Shown here in pieces: positions 20,403-31,576 of a stretch of 64,000 nt of DNA. The notes under the pieces were generated by a model. That model had not been told where the DNA came from. It saw only the letters and a list, made by a program, of their open reading frames with translations, and made no database searches. The DNA comes from Oscheius sp. JU75 (taxonomy: Eukaryota > Nematoda > Chromadorea > Rhabditida > Rhabditidae). Location: contig JASJZC010000004.1 of the NCBI GenBank assembly GCA_037178855.1, positions 1,240,001-1,304,000 on the forward strand, in the 5' to 3' direction. Position 1 is the first letter of the stretch. The number at the start of each line of letters is the position of its first letter. A program made the translations under genes and the position numbers.

Positions 20403-23400
20403 ATGGGAGAAGATCCCCTTACAGAAGTAGCGAGAACATGTTTTCGAGCAGCCGCTCTAGAACATTTGAGCGCACAGGATGAGTACCAGCTCTTCGATAG
20501 CTTCCAGTAAGATTTGAAACTTCTTCCGTTCAGAACATTTTGTTCAGATTGCCTCCAATTCCTACCAATGACGACTTCAACGAGCTCCTCGACGGTCTTC
20601 TTCAGCCGTCGGAAACTTCGACGTTTATCAAGCCGATCACCAATGACAACGGGGAGATTTTGGTATTCAGCAACTTGACAGTTCGAGTCGTCGTTTTCTA
20701 GGGTTTCGAGGAGGAAAACCGCGAATCGGACGAGCTCGGAGCGGCTACTTCCTCGATGTCACTCTCGAGAATTCCTTTCGCTGGCCAAACTTCAGTGAAA
20801 GGGTCATCCAGCAATGTTCCTTTCTATCCAGGTTTTCAGCAGTTATAATTGATCAAAATTAGTACTTTAGGTGGTTTGAACGATGCATTCAGCAGCATTT
20901 TGTCCTTCGAGAGCAAGAAGACCGATGAAGCTACGCTGAACGAGCTCGAGCTGCTAGAAACCACTGGTACCTAATACCTTTATCATCGTTTATACAAAAT
21001 ATCAGACTTTCTCACTCGTCCACCTGGTTTCACAAAAGACGTTCTGCTTCCGACCGAATTCCAGGAGAAGAAGACTGAATCAGAAGTCAGTCAATCTCGA
21101 TTCAGTCATATCTTTGAGGAAAATTCCAAATTGAAAGGTATTTTCTGAATCAAACGGTAATTTACACATCTTCAGATGATTCGAAGAAGACTAATACCGA
21201 TACCACGGTCAGCGAGAGCAAATCGGACGAAAGTCTGGACGAACTGCCTTTGCTAGACGGTGTCTTTCATCTCAAATCTCAGTCGGCCGTCAAACCTCAA
21301 TCCACATTTGCCTATGCCAAGGAGATATGCACGACGTCGAATATTCCCGAGTATGAAACAATTAGACCCCGAATGGCCAAGGAATATCCCTTCGAGTTAG
21401 ATCCTTTCCAGCAGGCCTCGGTGCTGTGCATGGAAAATGGCGAATCCCTCTTTGTTGCAGCCCACACATCGGCTGGAAAGACTGTCGTAGCAGAATACGC
21501 GGTAGCATTGTGTAAACAACACAAAACCAAGTAATTTGCTTGCTCTTTCTCTAAAAAAAACACATTAGAGCCATTTACACCTCACCGATCAAGGCCCTGT
21601 CCAACCAGAAGTTCCGTGATTTCAAGGCGATTTTCGATGATGTCGGTCTCGTGACTGGTGACATTCAACTCTACCCGGAAGCCTTTTGTCTCATCATGAC
21701 GACGGAGATTCTCAGATCCATGCTCTACAACGGTTCCGAGGTCATTCGCGATTTGGAATGGGTCGTCTTCGACGAGGTACATTACATCAACAACGCGGAA
21801 CGAGGTCACGTCTGGGAAGAGGTCTTGATTATGCTGCCGGAGCACGTCAAAATTGTCATGTTGTCCGCTACCGTGCCCAATTGCGTCGAATTCGCCGACT
21901 GGGTTGGCAGGATCAAGAATCGTCGGATCAATGTCATTTTCACACTCAAAAGACCCGTTCCCCTAGAGCATTACCTGTATACGGGACAGGACGGCAAGAC
22001 CAAAAAGGACATGTTCAAAATCGTCGATGAGCATGGCCAATGGGTCCAGTTTGGGTACAGAAAGGCGCAAGAGGCCAAGGTACTTTTTGATTGATGTTCT
22101 CAATAATTTGATTTGTAGGCTCTGCTGAAGAAGAACGAATTGATGAAACCGAAGCCCGGACAGGCTCAGGGGCAAAAAAAAGGACCAAATAATGGAACAG
22201 GTCCTGGCGGAAAGGGGAAGTCCGAGGAGAAGAAACCACAACAGGGCGGCGGAGGAGGTAATATGAGCGTGAAGCCGATTCATCGGAACGACAAGAATGT
22301 CTACATTTCCCTTGTGGATCATCTCCGCTCCATCGACAAACTGCCCGTTGTGATCTTCGTCTTCTCGAGGAAGAGATGCGATGACAACGCCCAGCTTCTG
22401 TCTTCGATCGACCTCACGAGCAATATGGAGAAAAGCGAAATCAACAAATTCTTCTCTGAGTGTACTGGTCGACTGAAGGGATCTGATAAGAGACTTCCTC
22501 AGGTTTTTCTACTCTCTTTTACCCAAAAATATCTCCTGTTTAGGTCCTCCAAATGCGTGATCTCTGTCTTCGTGGCTTTGCTGTCCATCACAGTGGAATC
22601 TTGCCTATTCTCAAGGAAGTAGTCGAGCTACTGTTCCAACAAGGCCTCGTCAAGATTCTCTTTGCCACAGAGACCTTCGCGATGGGAGTGAACATGCCGG
22701 CCAGGACTGTCGTCTTCGACGCGATCACCAAGCACGACGGGAACTCACTGAGACTGCTCAATACGGGTGAGTACATCCAGATGGCCGGTAGAGCCGGACG
22801 ACGTGGTCTCGATACGACAGGAACTGTCATTGTTCTGGCTAAGGGTCTGAATTTGCCGGAGGAGGGAGAGCTTCAGTGTGTCACCAGAGTGAGTGTTTTC
22901 GATCGTTTCTATCAACACCTGGTTACAGGGAGCAGCCATTCCTCTCGAATCCCAGTTCCGGGTCACTTACTCCATGCTTTTGAATCTGCTTCGTGTCGAG
23001 CAGCTAAAAATTGAGGACATGCTACAGAGATCTTACGTTGAAAGTGCCTCGCTGAGAGACGGTCTGACCAGAAAGGCCAAGTTAAATGAGGTAGTCTTTT
23101 TCCTTTTCTTACTGATTCACCAATTTCAGTCCGTTTCGAAGCTGGATGTGCACACCAGTCTAGTTTGTGATGTCTGCGAGCCTACCTTCACCTCCAAGCC
23201 ACGTCTTCGCGATTTCCATGACGCTTTGATCGGTTTCCTGACTAGGAGAAGTCTTCTCTGGGCCAGACTGGCCGCCGAAGCCAAAGAGGTCGACAAACTG
23301 TTCACTCCCGGTCGTGTTCTGATCCTCTCCAATCCGACTCACCGCCTGGAAAATCGAATTGGCCTCCTGCTCAAGCAATTCATCACGGACGCGAAGAAGG

Positions 23401-25252
23401 AGTTCGAGGTTATGGTCCCTTGCACAGCTGAGGAAGCTCTCCCCGAGACAGTTCGTAGGGAAATCGAGGAATGGAGAACGCTGTCCGATCAGGTATGCCT
23501 CTTCACTCGACTCTTCAGCATATTCTTTAGGAAAAGATCTGGCTGGAAGAGACGAACTGGCTGGAAGGCGCTATCAAGTACGGACTAGAGGAAGTCCAGC
23601 CGCCGGAGTCGTTCGACTACTTCCGAGTGATTCGTGTCCCGTTGAGCAGTCTGATAGCCATCGGGGACAGGAACATCAAGATGGACGCTGCAGCTATTGT
23701 CAACGAGGCAAGGAACAGAGAAATACCGAGATTCAGGTTTGTTCATTTGGCTACTAGGAAAAAGAAGAGGCGACAGAAGAAGTTTTATTAAAAGTGTCTA
23801 CATTTCCCAGTCGTATGGGTATTCCTGTGCTTCAGTCGAGGCGAGGGCTCTCTTGAGAACGTCGTAGATGGCCGGATAGTCGGGCGTCTCGAAGAATTTA
23901 CCCTTGTCGAGGATAGGGAAGACTTCGAGATATTCACGTGGACAGCCGCCGAACAGACAGCGATATCGGGTCGTCTTGCAGTCCTTCTTGAACATTCCCA
24001 CATCGCCAGAATCAGGCAGATTCCTCCATGGCAGACGGCCGCACGTCAGCTCGACAAGCATGTAGAGCCAGCTTTCGATGTCGTCTTTTCGACACTGCTC
24101 ACGCATGATATGGCAGGCCATCGGCGCGTATTTGACCGTACCGCGGAAGCCGGCCTTGGCACGTGGATTGCGCAGCGTGCCGTCTTCCTTCGCAAACTTC
24201 CTGGCCATCCCGAAATCCAGCATGTAGACTTTGCGCAGCTCGTTCAGATCCTTCCTTCCCACGGTGTAGTTGCCCGGCTTGATGTCCCGATGCAGAATGC
24301 CCACGTTGTGAAGATCTTCCAGGGCCTCGAGACACTGTCGACCGATGGAAATGGCCGTTCCCATCGAGAACTTCTTTAACGGGGCCGCGGTTCGTAGATC
24401 TTGCAAGCTCTTTCCGACCAGCGTCATGACGACAAAGTGGAACTTTCCGACTCGAGTGCCTTTGTCCATAAGGGTAAGAAAGTGTCGCGCCTCGAATTTG
24501 GTCTTCTTCAGCTCGATCAGGACGTAGACTTCCATTTTGAGCAGTCCGTAGGGATCGTTCTCGGCCTCGACCTTTAGCGCGTATTCGGCTCCTTCTGGGT
24601 TCTTGCACAAGTAGACAGCTCCGAAGCCACCTTCGCCCAATTTCTTCAAAATCTCCCAGTCGTTGACCTTTTCGCCAGCTGGAAACGAGCATTGCTGATG
24701 AGAGAATAGAGTAGAGAGGGCCTACGTTTGAGTTGAACCAATTCGCCCATGGCTGTTCCTAGAGTCAGCTGCCTTTCAGCCGAAGAACATCGAAGTCCAA
24801 TGGATTGTTTTTTCTTTCTCATTGTTGCTTTTACATCGAGAAACTAACTAATTACACGAGACGAATAGCAAACTTTCCAAATGTAGAGGAGAAGGCAATT
24901 ACCACACACAGACGTCTGCCGATGACCTCCTCGTGCTCGACAGCCTCCAGCTTCGACCTGGACGACGACTTATGTCTTCGCGACTTGAAAGACGTCCTGC
25001 CAGACGACAATCACAAGGCGGAAGATGCGCTGCGCGGGCCGCCTTCGTTCTACCACGTGCAGGAGATGAACAAGGAGCCGGTAGGGCAGCCGATGATGCC
25101 ACGTCTCTCTCGCGTCCCGAGCCAATATCAGCTCGAATGTCTCACCGAGTACTATCTCTACGACATGCTCCAGCTTGCCAACATCCCGACTCATGCTGCC
25201 GGTGAAACGGTCGAAGAGAATCCCGTCTACTCCGAATACATCTCCATTCTTT

Positions 25253-25285
<33 letters not shown>

Positions 25286-26552
25286 CTCTTCAACAACAGA
25301 TACGTCATACATAAATGTGTTGCTATTGTCTGTCTTCGAGTCTTTTCGGTAGGGGTGGTAGATAGAGTTCTTCTTTTGGGTGTATATTATTTTGTCTCTT
25401 TTTTTCAGAAACAATCCCATCGACTTCCAAACCCAGAAAGTGATCACGGAGCTGAACTTCTTGGCCGAGAGCTGGCAATCCGGAGCCCAGGTTTGTTAAG
25501 TTTTTTTTTTCCCTCTTCAAAAATGTAACATTTTCCAGGTGAAAATCCCCGGCATCGACATTTCCATCAGCAACGCGTGTCTCATCGAAGATGTCGCCAA
25601 ATTGATCTCTCTCCGCGACCGTCTCCTTATAGACGACGAATTCCCGGCTAAACACTGCGAGAACTTCGTGGAGCACGTTCGTAGTTCTCACATTTATAAC
25701 TTTAAATGGTTCAGACTCAACTGCTGCGAAGCCGAATCAAACTGGAGCGTGAGGTCGAGAAGCTCCGTTATCAGCTCTCTTCCGATGCCCTTCTGCTCAG
25801 TGAGGACTATCAAAACAAGCTCAAGGTACGTCTGTTTTAGATTGAACTTTAAATAAAGCTGCTTTAGGTTCTAAAGGCTTTGGGCTACGTAACCGACGGC
25901 GACATGGTCAGCTTCAAGGGACGCGTGGCCTGTGAGATTCATCATCAAGAGCTGCTCATAACAGAGCTGATCCTGGAGAACAAGCTCCATACGAGATCGA
26001 CAGCCGAGGTTGCTGCGATGCTCTCCGCCACAACTTGCCAGTATCGGGCTCAGCAGGAAGCCAAGTTCGAGCCCGGAAGCATTTTTGCCGAGGTTTTGTC
26101 CCTGTCCCCGAAACATGTCAACTGTTTGTTTCAGCTGAAAAGAGATGTGGAAGACGTGAGATGGCGACTCGAGACTGTCGGCCAAGAGATGCGAGTCAGT
26201 ATTGTCGATGTCGGTGACGATATCCGCTTCGATCTGATGGAAATCGTTTACAACTGGGCCAGCGGAATGGTATGTTTTTATAATTTTTCAATTAGCTGTT
26301 TTTCAGCCATTCTCCGAGATTATGTCCAAGACGGGCGCCCAAGAAGGTCTAATTGTCCGATGTGTTCAGCGCTTGGCCGAGGTCTGCAAAGACGTGAGGT
26401 GTGTCACTTTTTGAGACGAATTCTCATCCCGAAATTGCAGAAACGCTGCCCGAATTGTCGGTGACCCAGCGCTCCACGAAAAGATGGAACAAGTGTCGGC
26501 TGCCATCAAGAGAGACATCGTCTTCGCGGCCAGTCTCTACACTACCGTTTAA
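20403..26552 (+). CDS. SKIV2L: SKI2 (SKIV2L) RNA helicase of the Ski complex
   Basis: DExH helicase that feeds mRNA to the cytoplasmic exosome. N-terminal exons ([15 protein letters not shown]..., [10 protein letters not shown]) lead to the core: [20 protein letters not shown] (motif I), [25 protein letters not shown] (DEVH box), [18 protein letters not shown] and [12 protein letters not shown] (motif VI). A Gly/Lys-rich insert lies at about 22140-22265. After EIPRF at 23736 the frame skips a 1,672-nt intron (23737-25408) and resumes with [10 protein letters not shown] at 25409. It then gives the C-terminal DSHCT domain ([45 protein letters not shown]), with the stop at 26550-26552. Without that splice the frame ends at 23789-23791 after a Lys/Arg-rich tail. 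Downstream of SEPSECS, possibly co-transcribed. Confidence 0.93.
23798..24750 (-). CDS. CK1/TTBK-like protein kinase nested in a SKI2 intron
   Basis: Ser/Thr kinase of the nematode-expanded TTBK-like CK1 group, many of which are sperm-enriched in C. elegans. A 25-nt first exon (MGELVQLK) joins, over a short intron, one long exon: [21 protein letters not shown] (Gly loop), YALKVE (VAIK Lys), [12 protein letters not shown] (catalytic loop), LDFGMARKF (DFG) and [11 protein letters not shown] (CK1-type activation segment), with the stop at 23798-23800. The CK1-type substitution of SIN/APE motifs is visible. It lies wholly within the 23737-25408 intron of SKI2, on the opposite strand. The near-absence of introns suggests a retroposed origin. 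Confidence 0.93.
24922..25254 (+). CDS. Small protein nested in a SKI2 intron, unrecognised
   Basis: A 110-residue ORF with acidic, Ser-rich N-terminus ([20 protein letters not shown]) and a C-terminal helix-like part ([16 protein letters not shown]). It starts 172 bases from the divergently oriented kinase gene, so they may share a promoter. The codon use looks like that of neighbouring real genes (many C/G third positions). The stop overlaps the start of an AG microsatellite. Family unknown. Confidence 0.55.
25253..25281 (+). repeat. (AG)n microsatellite
   Basis: About 14 AG repeats begin within the stop codon of the nested ORF and lie inside the SKI2 intron. Confidence 0.9.
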
Positions 26553-26774
26553 TTTTTCGCTAGATTTTCTTGTTGGGGTTCATAAACCGGTGGTATTATT
26601 GTGTGATTCTTATTTAAACTTTTTCTAGTCATTTCGATATTGGAAGCACAGATGTCTAGTCATCCAATATATATCTTGAGCATCAGTCGAAATTGCTTTT
26701 GTCGAATTTCTCACTATCGATTTCTCCGTGCATGTACGCAGCAAAGATTTTAGCGAGCAGTTTGCTGATTTAAG

Positions 26775-28711
26775 ATGCCGATCCTCCGAAAGTTAAAGAA
26801 AACGGATTCAGGGGTCCCTGAAGTTTCTTCGCAGCCTGAAGAGTAAGTTCAAAAAGATTCTTATCAATGTTTCGATCGGATTCTACAAGTTTCTCAGAAA
26901 AGCTCCGGCTCCTCCCCAACCCTTCGATTTCGCCGATTTTCTACCAGAGAATGAGGGTTTAATGGCCATCGCTGAAAAGCAGCGAAAAGACCACACTATT
27001 CTTCACTTCACCCCTGTGGGGATAAAGTAAGAACGAGATCATGAGAACTAGACTATAGCTATTCAGTATTAAAACAGCTCTGGATGAGAGACTGGTTCAC
27101 AATATTTGTCGTCTGTACCGTAACCTGCTACCCTTGCAAGAATATTGTACCGAGGTTCTTTTGCACGAGAATAGTAGGTTCGATAACATAGTAAGAAGAA
27201 GAAACCTTAGAACACGATCTCCTGGTTCGTTCACCCACGGGAAGTGGGAAAACGGCAGCTTTCTGTATTCCTGCCGTTCAGATAGCTATTCAACACAAGA
27301 GGTTCGTTTTTCCAGAGTTCCAAGTCAGAAAAACTTTAGCAAGACTGGCCCGTCGGTTATCATCATCTGCAACACACAGAACTTGGCCAAGCAGACCTAC
27401 GACCAATTGCGATGTTTCACTGGGAAAGTTCCAATCGAGGTTGGGAGGTCCAATATCCCGGTAGCGAAAGACACCGGTGTAAACATCTTTGCCATGTACA
27501 AAGGTGGCGACCCTTATCGTAGTTTGTAAAAGCTAAAAGGGGGTTATGTGACCAAAAAGTTTAGAGGAAACTACCAGCCGGATATCGTCATCGCCACAAT
27601 GGGTCTCTTGCTCAGGAATATTCAGGAAGATAGGGTTAGTCAGCCCAAAATATCCAAGAATGCCTTGCAGTTAAAATTGACGAATCTGCAAATGCTCATG
27701 GCCGATGAGGCTGACAAGATGATTGTGGAAGGAGGTTTTTTCCTGGAGACGCAGGAATGCCTTCGCATCTGCCGCGAGAAAAAACCCTTCTTCCAAGTTG
27801 CGGCCTTCTCTGCGACGTATTCCTATTTTACGAATAGTTTTGGATCACTTGATTTGAGCACGAAGGGTATGAAAGTACTCTACCCGTGAGTTCGAACACC
27901 AGAGAATAACCTGTTGTTTTTAGAAATGGGACACCTGTTCAGATTACTGTAGAAGGGGCTAAAGGCTACATAACTCAGAGGATAGTGAGGGTGAGTCTAT
28001 TGCTCTGACTAGAAAGGATAGATCGGATTCAGATAGTCAAGAAGAATCTTCCGAAGGAGACTGACCCAATTGTCATGCTCAAAAATACCCTATTTATACA
28101 AAAACTTGGCTGGCTTTGTGGTATTCTAAACTACGACAAGGAGCAGAACTTTCGGAATGGAAGGTATCAGAAGACGGCAGTGGTCTTCGTGGACAGGATC
28201 ACCACATCAAACTTCATGACAACGTATCTTATCAGCAAAGGCTACGATGTCGCTCCGCTCAACTCGTTAGCTCAATAGATTTTCTGATAGAAATTAAATG
28301 TAGGAGCTTCGACCTAAGAGAAGTGAACAAGACGCTGGAGAAGTTGAAAAATGGAGAAATTCAAGCAGTCATTGCTACGAACAAAATGGCCAGAGGACAA
28401 GATGTTCCTGATCTGAATCACGTAATAAATCCGCTAAGTTAGTGAAACAGGCATTTAGGTGATTGTGTTTGAAATGTCCCACGACTTCAATGACTACAAA
28501 CACAGAATTGGAAGGACGGGGCGTATTGGGAAGGGCGGAATGTCGACTACGCTCATCACAGAACAAGATAGACACCACTATTTGAGTCTTTACGAGGTAA
28601 TCTTCTTGTCACTTTGTCTCTAATACCAGTATTTAGTTCATGGAGGAGCACAATCAAGAAATCCCGGACTGGCTCCACGAGACCTACATGGAAAACAGGA
28701 GCTTATTCTAG
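26775..28711 (+). CDS. DEAD-box RNA helicase (divergent DDX3/Vasa-like)
   Basis: ATP-dependent RNA helicase. Spliced exons give MPILRKLKKTD..., FDFADFLPENEGLMAIAEKQ, LLPLQEY (Q-motif Gln), SPTGSGKT (motif I), IVIATMGLLL, MADEADKM (DEAD box), AAFSATYS (SAT), VVFVDRITTSNF, IATNKMARGQDVPDL and HRIGRTGRIGKGGM (motif VI), ending QEIPDWLHETYMENRSLF before the stop at 28709-28711. The IGRTGRIGKGG and EIPDWL blocks resemble the DDX3/Vasa branch. The core is unusually divergent (VIATMGLLL replaces VATPGRL), and there are no Arg/Gly repeats. The ATG directly follows GATTTAAG. An intron near 27175-27211 splits Q-motif and P-loop exons. Orthology is not assigned. Confidence 0.85.
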
Positions 28712-28779
28712 TTTTGTTGAAATACGACTAATAAATCGGGTTGCAAACAATCTAAAATTTATCTAAAAGTAACAAAAAA

Positions 28780-30810
28780 TCAACAACTACTGTAAAACTC
28801 TTTGACAGACGTTTTTCGCAGAGCCGAGCCGAGCAATGTCTGCGATGAGCACGTGTCGATTTTCACTGCCACGTAATCTCCGGGAGCGTAGTTTTCGGTA
28901 TTCTCGAAGACTACTTTTGTCCCGCCGTCTGCTCTTCCCTGAACGGCTGTCTCCGAACGCTTCGAGCACTGAAAGACGCCTTGTTATACGTAAAGAAAAA
29001 AAGGAGCATACCCCCTCGACTAAAACCAGCTGTTCTGTCCCGACGAGTGCTTGGTTTAACCTCAATGCGTCATCTCTGAACACGGCAATCAGCTCCTCGT
29101 GCCTTCGCCTCTTGATCTCGTCGGGGATGTTGTCTACGAGGCGGTAGTGAGCTCTCGTTTTCTGAAGTACTCTTTTGTCGTGACTTTCTAAAGAACTACC
29201 TCTCTCATGCTGTAGGGGAAGGCGAAACAGAAGGAGTACTTGACTTGACGCATAAGATCGACAGTCAGACGATGATCTTCTTCAGTCTCATCACAGAAGC
29301 CGGCAATGAAGTCACTTGTGATGGAGACGTCGGGAAGGATGGTCTTGACATCGTCGACTAGTCGAAGATACGTTTCTCGGGTATACCCTCGACCCATTCT
29401 CTCTAGGACCTTGTTGGAACCGCTTTGCGCAGGCATGTGAAGCTGGTTACAGATGTTGGGACGTTCTTTGATCAGTTGTATCACCTAAGCATAATTGAGA
29501 AACTTGGACAATAAGTAAGCCAACCTCCATGGGAAAGTCTTTAGGATGTGGAGAGGTGAATCGGATGCGCAATTCGGGATCAATCTCGGAAATCTTGTCC
29601 AGCAGGGTAGCAAATGTCCTTCCTCCCGTTTTTGGTCTGATACGGTCGTTTTTGCCAAATTTAAAGAAGAAGTAATCACTTGTAAACAGTAGAAAAGCCG
29701 GGAACACTCCTACTGGCATCCAGATTTCCAATTACAGCCAATGATTCGGACGTGTCGCGGTAGCTGTTGACGTTCTGTCCGAGCAGCGTGATCTGACGAA
29801 CCCCCTAAAACAATGAGATTGTTAAAACAATTCGAGGGGAATTTCACCTCATCTCGCAATCGTTTTACCTCATCGATGATGGAATCAATCGGTCGACTTC
29901 TCTCCCGTCCTCTGGTCAAAGGAACGACACAGAAACTGCACATGTTATCGCATCCACGCATGATTGATCTGAACTTCTTGGTAGAAGTCCTTCGAAAGAA
30001 GAGTTTACACAAAAGCAGCACGTGAATTCGTATCTACACGTACATTCGTGACATCGGCGTAGGTTTCATCAAGAGATAGCTGCACATTTATGGCACTGGT
30101 TCCTCCTCGGGCTATGGCCAGCAATCTGGGGAGGTCTCTGTAGGAATCTGGTCCGGCAACCACGTCTACAAGACCTTTCTTTTCGAGCAAATTGTGGCGG
30201 ACACGTTCGGCCATACAGCCTGAAGAAAGAAAGGAGGTGAGCAAGAAAATAAAGAGAAATACCGAGGACTCCGACAGTTTGTGATCGTGTAGCCGTCCTT
30301 TTTATTCGTTTCAATTCTTTCCGAACCTTTTCTTCTGCTCCTTCCCGAATGGAACATGTCATCAGGACTACGACGTCAGCCTGAATGCTAGAAGTTCGCA
30401 GATAAAAGAACATCCAAACCGTAGTTGTATTCTCCGTCTCGACGTAATCATTAGTTTGGAGGATCGATCTGACAATTTCCATGTCATTGACGTTCATTTG
30501 ACAGCCATAGGTGACGTATTTCACACTTCGCCCTTGCCCGGAAAGATCTTCTGGCGTCAGATAGGCGTTGGACTCTTCTACCGACGGTATTATTCGCGGC
30601 AAGCGTTTTTTCCTTGAGTGAATGAAGTCAGACAGCGTGAGGCCATCTGTAAATGTTGTTGTCGTGAACAGAACAGTTGTAATTACCTTCTGGCAACCGT
30701 TTGTTAGGCTGTACTGCTGAGAGATGTCTTATCGAGCTTGAAATGGAGTTTCGGCTGAGTCTAGGAACCGCCGAAACCACTCGGAGAAATGAACAGGACG
30801 GACTGTTCAT
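28780..30810 (-). CDS. CDK5RAP1: CDK5RAP1: mitochondrial tRNA methylthiotransferase
   Basis: Radical-SAM enzyme that makes ms2i6A in mitochondrial tRNAs. The N-terminus is Arg/Ser-rich, like a mitochondrial presequence. The UPF0004 domain carries the three auxiliary-cluster cysteines ([37 protein letters not shown]). The radical-SAM motif CxxxCxxC appears as CDNMCSFC in [20 protein letters not shown]. Then follow [23 protein letters not shown] and a C-terminal TRAM domain ([13 protein letters not shown]). It ends EFYSSC before the stop at 28780-28782. Convergent with the DEAD-box gene, 68 bases away. CDKAL1 is excluded by the lack of its C-terminal membrane tail. Confidence 0.93.
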
Positions 30811-31165
30811 TCTTCGTTAACTGGAACAGTCTTTAGACTGGTTTCAAAAAGTGTCGAGATCTCCAAAAAATATATTCCTTTGCAAAAAAAATTAAATGTT
30901 TTTGTAAAGAACGCCAAATTACGGCTCCGTAATCAACGGTCGGCCGACGCCTTTGGATGCCCCAGCCGCAATCGATTTAGTTCAAACACCCCACTAAACA
31001 TTTCGACCTTGTATTTTACGCGAATCTTTTGATTGAGCCTTATTGAAAAGATACCGAATGCGAAACTTTGTTCTGAGTGACAGGAATCGATGTATACCAA
31101 ACTCGTACATGACGTACTCGCTTTGTTCTCAATTGCTTCTGATTCAACAGTGTCCTCAAATAAAA
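30811..31165. promoter_or_regulatory. Divergent promoter region, CDK5RAP1 and NONO-like gene
   Basis: The 355-base gap separates two divergent starts. No promoter motif is obvious. Confidence 0.35.
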
Positions 31166-31542
31166 ATGTCATTTGCAGGTGGAATGTCGAGGACGGACAG
31201 ACGAAGTGACGGGGTACGTCGTGACCGACGAGATGAGGAGAGGAGACAGCAACGCGATCGGGATGACAGGTTGGTTCGAACTTCAAACTTCATTTGAATC
31301 TGATTTCTTCTTCATCTCGAGGACTTTCTAGCATTCTTTCCATGAACTCAAAGCATCGAATTCGGAGAATCCATAACTTTCCTGGGGAATACTTCGAAGA
31401 CGGGCATTTTCGAAATGCGCCTGTTAAGTTTTTTGTCTTTCTACTGCAAGGGCCACGTATTTCCCGTCTTAAGAACGACTTATTATCGTTTTCTCATAGA
31501 AAACAAGCAAGTCTTGCTATTTCAACCGTTTCTGAACCCCCC

Positions 31543-31576
<34 letters not shown>

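Noticed and set aside
23126..23378. Minus-strand ORFs across SKI2 exons
   Set aside because: These are shadows of the strongly conserved plus-strand helicase coding sequence.
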